Shown: piece by piece, positions 17,703-29,401 of the stretch
Position numbering within the stretch: position 1 is the first letter of the stretch
Layout of the letters: the number at the start of each line of letters is the position of its first letter
Assembly (NCBI RefSeq): GCF_000355805.1
Contig: NZ_CM001837.1
Coordinates: 385,434-449,433, forward strand
Length of the DNA: 64,000 nucleotides
Direction: 5' to 3'
Origin: Dokdonia sp. PRO95
GTDB lineage: Bacteria; Bacteroidota; Bacteroidia; Flavobacteriales; Flavobacteriaceae
Position numbers and translations under genes: made by a program
Notes under the pieces: generated by a model
Databases searched by the model: none
The model's input: only the letters and a program-made list of their open reading frames with translations
Told to the model about the DNA's origin: nothing

Positions 17703-18622
17703 TACGTAGAAAATTTTTAAAACAAACTGCAGCTGCTAGTAGCCTCATAGGGTTAGGAGGGTTAACTATGGGAATGAATAGCAATTCACTCTTAGAGCCA
17801 AACAAAAAGCACATCACCATACTTCACACTAATGATGTTCATAGTCATGTAGAACCCTTTCCTTCTAATGATCCTAAATATGCAAATCTAGGTGGTGCAG
17901 CGCGTAGGATGAACATTATTCAAAATGTGCGCAAAGAAAATCCAAACACACTTCTTCTAGACGCGGGAGATATCTTTCAAGGCACTCCATACTTTAACTT
18001 TTATGGTGGAGAACTAGAGTTTAAGCTTATGTCTATGATGGGATATGATGCGGCAACGATAGGTAATCATGATTTTGATAATGGAATAGGCGGTCTTGCT
18101 GCTCAGATCCCTAATGCGTCATTTGAACTACTTTCGTCTAACTATGACTTCTCAAACACCATTATGGATGGTCTAACAAAGCCCTATAAAGTTTTTGTAA
18201 AAGATGGAGTACGCATAGGCGTTTTTGGAGTAGGAATACAACTCAGCGGACTTGTAAATAAAACAATGTTTAAAGAGACTTCCTACCTCGATCCGATAGA
18301 GCTAACCACAGACACTGTAGATGCACTAAGAAACAAAGAACAATGTGATATAGTAATTTGTTTGTCGCATCTAGGGTATTCTTATAAGAATGAGAGCAAA
18401 ATCTCTGACTTAACGCTTGCTGCAAAAACCTCTGGAATTGATTTAATAATAGGCGGACACACCCACACATTCTTAGAAAAACCAACAATCGTTCAGAACA
18501 AAAATGAAAAGTTTGTACTAGTTAATCAAGTAGGCTGGGGAGGCATCAACCTAGGCAGAATAGATTTCTATCTTGATGAATCAAAAAACCTTGAATCATC
18601 AAGTCTGGTGCTAGACGTATAA
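17699..18622 (+). CDS. 5'-nucleotidase N-terminal metallophosphatase, Tat-exported
   Basis: This 307-residue protein has a Tat-like signal (MIRRKFLKQTAAASSLIGLGGL, with RRKFLK). The calcineurin-like metal site motifs are in order: LHTNDVHSH, LLDAGDIFQG, TIGNHDFDNG, CLSHLGYS and IIGGHTHTF. These carry the dinuclear metal ligands of UshA-type enzymes. It lacks the C-terminal substrate domain, which is in the preceding gene, so the two products probably act together. Confidence 0.93.
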   Translation: MIRRKFLKQTAAASSLIGLGGLTMGMNSNSLLEPNKKHITILHTNDVHSHVEPFPSNDPKYANLGGAARRMNIIQNVRKENPNTLLLDAGDIFQGTPYFNFYGGELEFKLMSMMGYDAATIGNHDFDNGIGGLAAQIPNASFELLSSNYDFSNTIMDGLTKPYKVFVKDGVRIGVFGVGIQLSGLVNKTMFKETSYLDPIELTTDTVDALRNKEQCDIVICLSHLGYSYKNESKISDLTLAAKTSGIDLIIGGHTHTFLEKPTIVQNKNEKFVLVNQVGWGGINLGRIDFYLDESKNLESSSLVLDV

Positions 18623-18679
18623 ATCTTATAGCACCATCATTCTTTTTTAAATATTAAAATGAAAAATAATTCTGGGGTA

Positions 18680-19321
18680 TTATATATACTCCTTATCTAT
18701 TTTCTTAGTGTTTTCTAGTCGCGTTAGAAACATAGCAAACATAACTTTGGCTATCCCAGCACAAAAAAGGGTAACTAAAAGAAAAAAATGAATATCAAGA
18801 ATATAGGTGTAAATAAATGCAAAAGCAGACTCTACCAGCACTGCAGTAGCAACAAAGGTCAATAAAAGGTTTGACGGATGCTTATTAAACAATGGAATTG
18901 CATACAGCAATGTAATAAAAACAAGCAACCCAGCAAATGAGATCAAAAAGACGGTTAAATGAACTATTTCCGGAAGTATCTCATAAGCTAAATAACCAAT
19001 AAAAGTAGTCACCGAAAAAACTCCCAATAACACCTCAAGGTATAAGTGTTTAGGAAAGTTCTCAACTCGAAAGCGCATAACTTCCCTTAGTGCATAGAGC
19101 ATTGATAAAAAGCAAAAAACCATTGCTATAGATACGATGTAGATGTACCTATTAAAATCGATTAAAAAGAATATCTCTGCAGTAATTCCTGAAATAAGCG
19201 TAATCAGGAAAGGAAAGTGAAATTGTCCAATTGCCTTGTAGACATATACAAACAATAAGATTCCAAATATTGGATAAAGATAAAAGGAAGCCTCAAGACT
19301 TAAAACCATCGCTACAATCAC
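18680..19321 (-). CDS. Multi-helix membrane protein, paralogue of the gene at 19569-20285
   Basis: This polytopic protein (213 residues from the GTG at 19321) has about seven hydrophobic helices. It is clearly similar to the gene just upstream: both have SFYLYPIF, a Y-K-A or YKAN loop, EIFFLIDF/EILFLFDF and a NKHPSNLLLTF/NKHTGNISLFG segment. I know no function for it. In-frame residues before the GTG (HGRNYRLAAITTTIL) match the paralogue's N terminus (KGRAYRTAGLITGLM), yet the open frame back to the stop at 19391-19393 holds no ATG, GTG or TTG. Either a rare start codon is used, up to 19390, or the gene has lost its start. Confidence 0.6.
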   Translation of the reverse strand: MIVAMVLSLEASFYLYPIFGILLFVYVYKAIGQFHFPFLITLISGITAEIFFLIDFNRYIYIVSIAMVFCFLSMLYALREVMRFRVENFPKHLYLEVLLGVFSVTTFIGYLAYEILPEIVHLTVFLISFAGLLVFITLLYAIPLFNKHPSNLLLTFVATAVLVESAFAFIYTYILDIHFFLLVTLFCAGIAKVMFAMFLTRLENTKKIDKEYI

Positions 19322-19568
19322 AATTAAAATCGTAGTTGTAATTGCCGCTAGTCTATAGTTACGTCCGTGTATGTAATATGCTCTATCGATTTATCAAAGC
19401 TAATTAATTCAAATCAATTAACTTACACATTACCTGCGTTTTACACAAACATTTAATTACGAGAACGTTTTCATAAAGTATAATAATGAAAGTAATAAAC
19501 AACTCAACACGACCCTTTTTCTACTAGCAATATGAAATCTCAATAAAGATGCTCCGTTAAGTAGATTC

Positions 19569-22329
<2,761 letters not shown>

Positions 22330-22348
22330 CTATTTATTATATAAAAAG

Positions 22349-23050
22349 TTAGTCTTCTATAAATAGATTTCTAACTAATGCAGCACAAATACCTCCTGCA
22401 ATAGGTGTAACAATAAATAACCATAACTGGCTCATCGCTTTACCTCCAGCAAATAGTGCAGGACCTAAACTTCTTGCAGGGTTTACAGACGTACCTGTAA
22501 TAGGGATTGCAACCATATGTATTAAGGCTAAAGAAATTCCAATAGCTAGACCTGCCATAAGAGGAGATGCATTTTTTGCCGTTGTTCCAAAGATCACGAG
22601 TAAAAACAAAAATGTAAATACAAACTCTGCAATGAGAGCAGATGTCATATTATAATTACCCAGATAGCCTTCACCCCAGCCATTACTACCTAGACCCCAC
22701 TCTGGCATAGTAAAACCAGCACTTCCAGAGGCTAATAGATATAACACGCCTGCAGCTAGTATCGCTCCAATGCATTGTGATATCACATAACCTACGGTAT
22801 CTTTTGCGCTAAGTTTACCTGCAACAAGCATTGCAATTGAAATAGCTGGATTAATATGACAACCAGAAATTGGACCAATAGCATATGCCATCACAACTAC
22901 CGAAAATCCAAAAGCAAGCGAGATACCTAAGAGTCCTATTCCTTCGGGACCAGATTGTGAGACACTAGCAATAGTTGCCGCTCCACAACCAAACAAAACC
23001 AAGGCAAATGTGCCCAAACCTTCTGCAAAAAATTTTTTCTTTGTGTTCAT
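22349..23050 (-). CDS. aqpZ: Aquaporin of the MIP family (AqpZ-like)
   Basis: This 233-residue inner-membrane protein has six helices and two half-helix NPA motifs (GCHINPAIS and TSVNPARSLGPAL), the Arg after the second NPA being the selectivity-filter arginine. The start EGLGTFALVLFGCGAA is typical of MIP proteins. The sequence around the second NPA is closer to water channels than to glycerol facilitators, which usually have D after NPAR. It probably conducts water. It is followed by its own terminator, so it is likely a single-gene unit. Confidence 0.93.
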   Translation of the reverse strand: MNTKKKFFAEGLGTFALVLFGCGAATIASVSQSGPEGIGLLGISLAFGFSVVVMAYAIGPISGCHINPAISIAMLVAGKLSAKDTVGYVISQCIGAILAAGVLYLLASGSAGFTMPEWGLGSNGWGEGYLGNYNMTSALIAEFVFTFLFLLVIFGTTAKNASPLMAGLAIGISLALIHMVAIPITGTSVNPARSLGPALFAGGKAMSQLWLFIVTPIAGGICAALVRNLFIED

Positions 23051-23196
23051 TTGTAAATAATTGTTTTAGTTAATTACTACAAACTAGACATTTTTAGGCA
23101 AAAGCTTAAACAAAATAAAGATACCTCTCAAGTAATAGACAAAAAACGCTTTTGCATCGCTTAAGAGTAAACTACGTGCAAACTAACAGAGCCAAA

Positions 23197-23793
23197 CTAC
23201 TCATTATCAGACAACGAAGCTTTTAACCACTTAGGCATTGCCATAGGCTCAAAGTTCTCCATCTGATCTAGAAGACCATCAATGGTAGTGTCTACAAGAA
23301 GGATGTCATAATTTTCTTGTTTAAGAAAACCTTTGTCTACCATATTTTTAAGCGCACTTAGAAGATCATCATAAAAGCCATTTACATTGAGCATCCCCAC
23401 AGGTTTTTTATGTAAAGCTAGCTGGCTCCAAGTAAGCACCTCAAAAAGCTCTTCCATCGTTCCGAAACCACCAGGAAGTGTTATAAAACCGTCAGACAGT
23501 TCTTGGAGCTTCATCTTGCGCTCGTGCATTGTCTCATTTACTATAAGCTCTGTAAGGCCTGTATGCACCACTTCTTTAATTTGTAAAAATGCCGGAATCA
23601 CCCCAATCACTTTACCATTTGCATCAAGAGCGCCCTGAGCAACAGCTCCCATAACTCCTATTTTGGCAGCACCGTATACAAGTGTCATATCCTTTTTTGC
23701 CAGTGTGGCTCCTAGCAAGCGAGCTTGATTTATAATCTCTGGATCAGTTCCTGCACTGCTACCACAGTACACACAAATAGATGCTAACTTCAT
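23197..23793 (-). CDS. LOG family protein (cytokinin-type nucleotide phosphoribohydrolase)
   Basis: This 198-residue Rossmann-like protein has the LOG signature PGGFGTMEELFEVLTW and the N-terminal SICVYCGSSAGTDPEI, plus GVIPAFL and ERKMKLQELSDG. Family members split nucleoside 5'-monophosphates, such as cytokinin ribotides, into base and ribose 5-phosphate. In bacteria they may act on purine nucleotides. It lies alone between the aquaporin and prmC. Confidence 0.9.
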   Translation of the reverse strand: MKLASICVYCGSSAGTDPEIINQARLLGATLAKKDMTLVYGAAKIGVMGAVAQGALDANGKVIGVIPAFLQIKEVVHTGLTELIVNETMHERKMKLQELSDGFITLPGGFGTMEELFEVLTWSQLALHKKPVGMLNVNGFYDDLLSALKNMVDKGFLKQENYDILLVDTTIDGLLDQMENFEPMAMPKWLKASLSDNE

Positions 23794-23843
23794 ACGATTT
23801 CTTTTTTTCTAACAATTGTTTTAATATTTAGACGCACTTAGAT

Positions 23844-24713
23844 TTAAGCCATACACGCCTTAATCATTCTATCTTTACCAAACATATCTTTTCTAAGCAC
23901 AACGTCTGTAAAGCCAATATTTTTTAATAACGCTACTGTCTCTCTACCCAGATATTCATTAATCTCAAAATACAGAGCTCCTGTGGTTGCTAAGCTTTTA
24001 CTGGCCAGCTCACCAATCTTTCTATAAAAAATAAGAGGATCTTGATCTGAAACAAATAGTGCACTATCTGGCTCATTGCTCAGCACGTTTGCTCTCATCA
24101 TTGCCTTTTCTTGCTCTCTTACATACGGCGGGTTACTCACGATAACATTATAAACCTCATCGAGGGCTTGCGTCTCAAGGATGTTCTGGTTATAAAAGTC
24201 TACTTTCACGCCATTTGCCTTAGCATTTTGATATGCTGTGGCAAGTGCATTCTGGGAGATATCTACCGCTTCTACTGTTGCTTTATTAATATTTTTTGCA
24301 AGTGTAATTGCTATACAACCAGAACCTGTACCTATGTCTAAAAGACGTAGCGTATCTTTGGCTTCCTCTTTTATTAGACCTTGTGCCACATCATCAATAA
24401 TCCAGGCAACGAGCTCTTCGGTTTCTGGTCTAGGTATTAATGTAGCCGGGTTTACCTGAAAGTCAAGCCCGTAAAATGACGAGCTACCTGTGATATATTG
24501 TATAGGCTCACTCTTAGACAGTCTAGCTGTTATATCTTCAAGCTCTTTACGTTGTGATGGGTGTATGTTTTGCTTTCGCGAAAGCGAGATCTCAACCCTA
24601 TTCATTTTCAATACGTGCTCAAGCGTTAAGAAGCATAGGTTCTCGACCTCTTCTGGCTCATAAAGTGCGGCCAGTTGCTCCCTAAAATCTGCGCGAAAAT
24701 CGTCTATACTCAT
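23844..24713 (-). CDS. prmC: Release factor glutamine methyltransferase
   Basis: PrmC methylates the Gln of the GGQ motif in release factors. The protein (289 residues from ATG 24713) has an N-terminal helical domain and a SAM-binding domain with LLDIGTGSGCIAITLAK and the catalytic NPPY in VSNPPYVREQE. An upstream ATG at 24740 is possible, but ATG 24713 overlaps the GNAT stop as ATGA and fits family length. A palindrome copy at 24572-24585 is read as LSRK in the N-terminal domain. Confidence 0.95.
   Translation of the reverse strand: MSIDDFRADFREQLAALYEPEEVENLCFLTLEHVLKMNRVEISLSRKQNIHPSQRKELEDITARLSKSEPIQYITGSSSFYGLDFQVNPATLIPRPETEELVAWIIDDVAQGLIKEEAKDTLRLLDIGTGSGCIAITLAKNINKATVEAVDISQNALATAYQNAKANGVKVDFYNQNILETQALDEVYNVIVSNPPYVREQEKAMMRANVLSNEPDSALFVSDQDPLIFYRKIGELASKSLATTGALYFEINEYLGRETVALLKNIGFTDVVLRKDMFGKDRMIKACMA
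24572..24585. repeat. Palindrome copy, 14 bases, in prmC
   Basis: GCTTTCGCGAAAGC, read on the minus strand as LSRK, the same frame as in miaA. Confidence 0.95.
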
Positions 24714-25195
24714 AATGTAATAAGCATATGAACGGGACACGAAAAGTGACCCGTATTACCCATAGGCCCATCTATATAGTCAAAACCGGTGCGCTTGTAT
24801 AATTTTTGTGCTGCCTCCATATAAGGCATCGTCTCAAGATAGCATTGCTCAAACCCAAAATCACGAGCCGTATCTAGGCACTTCTTCATCATAGCCGACC
24901 CTAGACCCTTGCCTCGTGCTTCTTCTAAGAAGTACATCTTTTGCAACTCGCACACATTACCATCATAATTATCAAGTTGTGCGATGCCCGCACAGCCTAT
25001 TACCGTACCATCATCTTCTACCACAAAGTATGCAGCTTTAGGCCTATCATAATGCTCATACATAGTATGTAGCGCCGCATCTGCATAAGCGGTTCCTTCC
25101 TTTGGAGCGCCCATATCTAAAATTACCTTACGCACTAAGGCTGCTACCTGTGCATTATCTTCCTTTTGAATAGGTCTAATGATTGGTTTGTTCAT
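24710..25195 (-). CDS. GNAT family N-acetyltransferase
   Basis: This protein of about 161 residues has the acetyl-CoA-binding signature EEARGKGLGSAMMKKCLDTARDFGF followed by CYLETMPYMEAAQKLYKRTGF, the usual GNAT order. The substrate is unknown. I placed the start at ATG 25195 (MNKPIIRPIQKED), because the longer frame upstream runs into the promoter and start of ribD. It overlaps prmC by four bases. Only 26 bases separate its start from the divergent ribD start. Confidence 0.9.
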   Translation of the reverse strand: MNKPIIRPIQKEDNAQVAALVRKVILDMGAPKEGTAYADAALHTMYEHYDRPKAAYFVVEDDGTVIGCAGIAQLDNYDGNVCELQKMYFLEEARGKGLGSAMMKKCLDTARDFGFEQCYLETMPYMEAAQKLYKRTGFDYIDGPMGNTGHFSCPVHMLITL

Positions 25196-25221
25196 CACAA
25201 TTAAACGTTTACTTTTGCGAT

Positions 25222-26223
25222 GTGAAGATACACAACACCTATATAAAAAGATGTATTGCCCTTGCAAAAAATGGGCTTCCAGCAGCAATGCCTAACCCCT
25301 CGGTAGGAGCCGTACTTGTGCATAATAACACGATTATTGCAGAAGGCTATACAAGTGCATATGGCGGTCCTCACGCAGAGGTAAATTGTATCGCTTTCGC
25401 GAAAGCGAATACCCCAGAACTCATTGCCAAATCTACCTTATACGTATCTCTAGAACCCTGCTCACACTGGGGAAAAACCCCTCCTTGTGCAGATCTCGTT
25501 ATAGACTCAGGAATTAAACGCGTAGTGATAGGCACCATAGACCCTTTTGCCAAAGTAGCCGGCGCTGGCATAAAAAAACTTATGCAAGCTGGAGTTGATG
25601 TTACCGTAGGCGTGCTTGAAAAAGAATGTCAAGAGGTAAATAAACGCTTCTTTACCTATCACAATGAGAAGCGACCATTTATAATTTTAAAATGGGCCGA
25701 AACCGCAAATGGTTTTATAGCTCCTGCTACCAGAGATAAACAAGAACCGGTGTGGATTACAAACCCCCACTCAAGACAACTAGTGCACAAACTACGTAGC
25801 GAGGAGATGGGCATTTTAGTGGGCGGAAAGACCGTTATAGAAGATAACCCTACACTTACCACACGTGACTGGCACGGCAGCAACCCGACTAGAATCGTGA
25901 TTGACACACAAGGTAACCTCCCTGAGGAGTTACACATATTTAATAATGAAGCTCCTACAATAGTGCTTAACGACAGTGACCCAAAAAGCATCTGTAAAGA
26001 ACTTTTTGAGCATAACATACAATCTGTTATTGTAGAAGGTGGCGCTGCTACCCTACAACGCTTTATAGATGCAGCTTTATGGGATGAGGCTAGCGTATTT
26101 ACAGGCCTTACAAACTTTAATGCAGGTATAAAGGCTCCCAAGAAAACAAGCCAATTTACACTACAATCTACTCAACACATACAAGGTGACAGGTTGGATA
26201 CTTACACACGCAACGACACTTGA
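25222..26223 (+). CDS. ribD: Bifunctional pyrimidine deaminase/reductase RibD
   Basis: RibD does the deamination and side-chain reduction steps of riboflavin synthesis. The 333-residue protein has an N-terminal cytidine-deaminase-like zinc domain (GGPHAEVNC, EPCSHWGKTPPC) and a C-terminal reductase domain (ILKWAETANGFIA, GGKTVIEDNPTLTTR, VIVEGGAATLQRF). The start is GTG 25222, giving MKIHNTYIKRCIALAKNG. A palindrome copy (25391-25408) gives AFAKA just after the HAE motif. ribH lies at 59.5 kb. Confidence 0.96.
   Translation: MKIHNTYIKRCIALAKNGLPAAMPNPSVGAVLVHNNTIIAEGYTSAYGGPHAEVNCIAFAKANTPELIAKSTLYVSLEPCSHWGKTPPCADLVIDSGIKRVVIGTIDPFAKVAGAGIKKLMQAGVDVTVGVLEKECQEVNKRFFTYHNEKRPFIILKWAETANGFIAPATRDKQEPVWITNPHSRQLVHKLRSEEMGILVGGKTVIEDNPTLTTRDWHGSNPTRIVIDTQGNLPEELHIFNNEAPTIVLNDSDPKSICKELFEHNIQSVIVEGGAATLQRFIDAALWDEASVFTGLTNFNAGIKAPKKTSQFTLQSTQHIQGDRLDTYTRNDT
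25391..25408. repeat. Palindrome copy, 18 bases, in ribD
   Basis: TCGCTTTCGCGAAAGCGA, read as AFAKA. Confidence 0.95.
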
Positions 26224-27089
26224 TTTACTTATTACTAAGCATAGCGGCTTCCAGCCTCATATTTGTAATCTTCAAGTTATTTTCAAAATTTGAAGTAAAT
26301 ACGCTACAAGCAATTATCGTAAACTATGTGGTGGCCTTTACTTGTGGCATCTTGTTTTATGAGGGCGATACGACACTAGCACAAGTCCCAGAGCAAGAGT
26401 GGTTTTATGCATCTGCTGGGCTAGGTGTGCTCTTTATTATTGTATTTAACTTAATGGCATACACTACACAAAAGAGTGGCCTCTCTGTGGTATCGGTTGC
26501 GACCAAGATGAGTGTGGGGATTCCCATACTTTTTGGCGTTTTCTATTACAACGAGTCGCTAGGGTTCTACAAAAGCCTTGGGATTATACTTGCTTTAATA
26601 GCCGTTTATCTCGCCTCTGTAAAAGCAAAAGATGGGATTGCTATAAAGAAAGAAAACCTCATCTTCCCAATTCTTGTGTTCTTAGGTAGTGGCGCGATAG
26701 ATACTAGTCTTAAATTTATAGAGGGTGCTTATGTAAGTAATGGCGATGTACCCATTTTTAGTGCAACTATCTTTGGCGCTGCTGCCTGTATTGGCTTTTT
26801 AATTATAGGGTATCAAATCATCACTAAGACATTTACATTTAAGCTCAAAAATATTGTGGCAGGTGTCGGTCTGGGTATACCTAACTACTTTTCTATCTAT
26901 ATGCTTGTACAGGCTTTGCGAGATCCAAGATTTGATAGTTCTACACTTTTTACCATAAACAATGTTGCCATTGTGATGGTAAGTACCTTTATAGGAATTT
27001 TGTTTTTTAAGGAAAAACTTCTCCTCAAAAACTGGATAGGTATTGCACTTGCCGTAGTGAGTATTTTGCTTGTAAGTTTATTTAATTAG
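26220..27089 (+). CDS. DMT/EamA superfamily transporter
   Basis: This 289-residue membrane protein has ten hydrophobic helices in two similar halves, as in drug/metabolite transporters. The N-terminal half has NYVVAFTCGILFYEG and KMSVGIPILFGVFYYNESLGFYKSLGIILALIAVYL, and the C-terminal half has FTINNVAIVMVSTFIGILFFKEKLLLKNWIGIALAVVSILLV. The TTG start overlaps the ribD stop, so it is coupled to riboflavin synthesis. A flavin-related cargo is possible but not shown. Confidence 0.85.
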   Translation: MIYLLLSIAASSLIFVIFKLFSKFEVNTLQAIIVNYVVAFTCGILFYEGDTTLAQVPEQEWFYASAGLGVLFIIVFNLMAYTTQKSGLSVVSVATKMSVGIPILFGVFYYNESLGFYKSLGIILALIAVYLASVKAKDGIAIKKENLIFPILVFLGSGAIDTSLKFIEGAYVSNGDVPIFSATIFGAAACIGFLIIGYQIITKTFTFKLKNIVAGVGLGIPNYFSIYMLVQALRDPRFDSSTLFTINNVAIVMVSTFIGILFFKEKLLLKNWIGIALAVVSILLVSLFN

Positions 27090-27109
27090 AAAATAATTCT
27101 ACTTTTTTT

Positions 27110-27129
27110 TACGCTTTCGCGAAAGCGTA
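27110..27129. repeat. Palindrome copy, 20 bases, after the DMT transporter
   Basis: Perfect 20-mer directly after a run of eight T; could also serve as a terminator-like hairpin. Confidence 0.95.
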
Positions 27130-27276
27130 CTCAACCACCCTCGCCCTATAATTCTACTAGCCCTGTTTATCCAAACATCACGCTAAAACTCCGTTAACAA
27201 AGGGATTACAACACACAAGCTCTGTAACATTTTATAAATTACCTCAACATATCTATGTAACCAAAATGAAAATGAT

Positions 27277-27585
27277 ATGGGATTCGGTGGAGCAGCTCTT
27301 GCAGCAAATCAAGTAATAAAAAACAATAGAAACCTTCTTAAGCAAAAGCGTAAGAGAGGCGATCTATCTTTTGTATCTACTGTAAACGAAAAGTGGGTAG
27401 ATCCTAAAAAAGCGTCTTTTGATCAACTTATGGAAATACGTAAACGCATACGCAGAGATAACAAACGCTATAGACGCAAGGTCCTAATGGTTACAATTAT
27501 TGCCTTTATACTATTTGTACTTGCGATAGCTGTAATACCGTGGGATCTCATTTTTACAAATGGTTTTAATCCTCACAAGTATTAA
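27277..27585 (+). CDS. Small basic single-helix membrane protein
   Basis: This 102-residue protein has a strongly basic middle (KQKRKRGDL, RKRIRRDNKRYRRK) and one C-terminal helix (VLMVTIIAFILFVLAIAV) followed by a short tail. A cytoplasmic basic region and a single anchor are what can be seen. The family is unrecognised. It comes after a 187-base gap that holds a perfect palindrome. Confidence 0.6.
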   Translation: MGFGGAALAANQVIKNNRNLLKQKRKRGDLSFVSTVNEKWVDPKKASFDQLMEIRKRIRRDNKRYRRKVLMVTIIAFILFVLAIAVIPWDLIFTNGFNPHKY

Positions 27586-27599
27586 TACCAAATCACAGA

Positions 27600-28775
27600 T
27601 TACTCTCTACGGTACTGCTTTGTCTCTTCAAAAACGTGATCAAGTATAGCGATGTCTTGTTCTGTAAGTTCTATATCACGACGCGCCATTGCTATTTTTG
27701 CCGTCTCGTAGGCCTTATTTGTTTTGTGCGTCACAAAGCCACTAGCACCTCCCCAAGAAAATGAAGGAACAAAATTACGTGGAAAACCACTCCCAAAAAT
27801 ATTAGAAGCCACGCCCACTACGGTACCGGTATTAAACATTGTATTAATACCACACTTAGAGTGGTCACCCATCATTAGACCACAAAACTGTAGCCCTGTA
27901 TTTGCAAAGCGACCCGTCTCATAATCCCATAACTTTACGGGAGCATAATTATTTTTAAGGTTTGAGTTGTTTGAATCTGCACCTATATTACACCATTCTC
28001 CTAGCACACTATTGCCTAAAAAGCCATCGTGACCCTTTGAAGAGTACCCCATAAGCACGGAGTTATTTACCTCTCCTCCTACTTTACAGTGAGGACCTAA
28101 AGTGGTGCCGCTATAAATTTTGGCGCCCATTTTTACAGCTCCGTGATCACATACTGCAAAAGGTCCTCTTACAAGTGCACCTTCCATAATCTGCGCATCT
28201 TTACCTATATAAATAGGGCCATCTGTCGCATTAAGATGTGAGTAGTGAACTGTTGCTCCTTCCTCAATAAATATTTGTTCTTTATTTATTGCTATTACGT
28301 GCTCTGGAATGTCTTGAGACTCTCTATCTTCGGTAAACATCTCAAAATCTCTAGTGATTGCTTCACCGTTTTTAGCAAAAATATCCCAAGTATGCTCGAT
28401 TCTTAAAACATCTGATGCTGTATAATCTATGCTCTCATAAGTATCAAAGTCTACTTCTTGTCCTTCTTGTACTGAAAATGCGATTATTTCCTCCCCATCA
28501 AGCAACACCTGCTTTGATGATAAATTTTTAATAATCTCAGCTAAATTGTCTGAAGGAAGATAGGATGCATTAATCATCACGTTTTCTTCAAGCTCTATCA
28601 TAGGCCACTTATCTGAAAGATACTCTTCTGTTACAGTTGAGGTTGTTGAGCCAAGTACAAACTCCCACTTTTCTCGTATAGTCATAATGCCCACGCGCAA
28701 GTCAGCGACTGGTTTTGTATACGTAAATGGTAAAAGCTGATTGCGTACGTTTCCGTCAAAAAGGATAAAGTTCAT
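27600..28775 (-). CDS. GlmU-like sugar nucleotidyltransferase family protein
   Basis: This 391-residue protein starts MNFILFDGNVRNQLLPFTYTKPVADLRVGI, like the Bacteroidetes GlmU-related family. The C-terminal part shows hexapeptide repeats of a left-handed beta helix (GPIYIGKDAQIMEGALVRGPFAVCDHGAVKMGAKIYSGTTLGPHCKVGG). The usual GlmU pyrophosphorylase motif LAAGxGTRM is absent, so nucleotidyl transfer is unproven. It may act on sugar nucleotides for envelope synthesis. Confidence 0.82.
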   Translation of the reverse strand: MNFILFDGNVRNQLLPFTYTKPVADLRVGIMTIREKWEFVLGSTTSTVTEEYLSDKWPMIELEENVMINASYLPSDNLAEIIKNLSSKQVLLDGEEIIAFSVQEGQEVDFDTYESIDYTASDVLRIEHTWDIFAKNGEAITRDFEMFTEDRESQDIPEHVIAINKEQIFIEEGATVHYSHLNATDGPIYIGKDAQIMEGALVRGPFAVCDHGAVKMGAKIYSGTTLGPHCKVGGEVNNSVLMGYSSKGHDGFLGNSVLGEWCNIGADSNNSNLKNNYAPVKLWDYETGRFANTGLQFCGLMMGDHSKCGINTMFNTGTVVGVASNIFGSGFPRNFVPSFSWGGASGFVTHKTNKAYETAKIAMARRDIELTEQDIAILDHVFEETKQYRRE

Positions 28776-28855
28776 GGGTTAGATTTTAGTCTCTATACAA
28801 AGTGTGCGAGACAGATAGACTTAAAGATAAAACTTATTGAAAACGAAGTTACTTA

Positions 28856-29323
28856 TTATTTACGAGGCTTCTTTACTAAAAGTGTCCACTCAAAGTTAAA
28901 CTCAGAAACCTGCACACCGTCTTTATTTGTCCCTACAGCCTTCATCCAGCATGTTTGTCCTTCTCCTGTAGCTACAGCATTTGCTATAGCTTCTTTAATA
29001 GCTTGACCATCATCACACACAAAGTGTATTCTCCCAGTTGCTTTTTTTGTAAAGCTTGCATTATTGTTTGCAACAAGCATTGATATTTTCTGACCGCTTT
29101 CTTGTATGTGTGCAATAACAAGTGCTCCTGTGGCAAGCTCTGCAGCCATACCTTGTACTGCCCAAAACATACTATTAAAAGGGTTTTGGTTAATCCATCT
29201 GTGTTTTACAGAGGTCGTACAAGAGCTAGGAGAGAGTTTTTTTACACGTACTCCCGTAAGCCACGCAGATGGCAGCTTAAACATTGTGAACGTATTGAAT
29301 TTACCAGGTAAGGGGAATGACAT
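28856..29323 (-). CDS. DUF4442 hotdog-fold protein
   Basis: This 155-residue soluble protein has the pattern of DUF4442: KHRWINQNPFNSMFWAVQGMAAELATGALVIAHI, which is the central helix region of a hotdog fold, and beta strands after it. Members are related to thioesterases. The catalytic role is not established and no substrate can be named. It stands alone between the GlmU-like gene and a terminator. Confidence 0.78.
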   Translation of the reverse strand: MSFPLPGKFNTFTMFKLPSAWLTGVRVKKLSPSSCTTSVKHRWINQNPFNSMFWAVQGMAAELATGALVIAHIQESGQKISMLVANNNASFTKKATGRIHFVCDDGQAIKEAIANAVATGEGQTCWMKAVGTNKDGVQVSEFNFEWTLLVKKPRK

Positions 29324-29356
29324 AATCTATTGTTTTGCGGTAAAAATAGGGAATAA

Positions 29357-29382
29357 AAAAGGTTCCCAAATGAGAACCTTTT
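29357..29382 (-). terminator. Rho-independent terminator after the C1q-like gene
   Basis: Nine-base arms AAAAGGTTC/GAACCTTTT flank an eight-base loop, 20 bases past the stop of the gene at 29402-30091. Confidence 0.8.
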
Positions 29383-29401
29383 AAGAAAAGATGTATAAAT
29401 T

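Noticed and set aside
23387-23638. Opposite-strand open frames, for example across the LOG gene
   Set aside because: They mirror the real coding frames, lack domains and have no start context.
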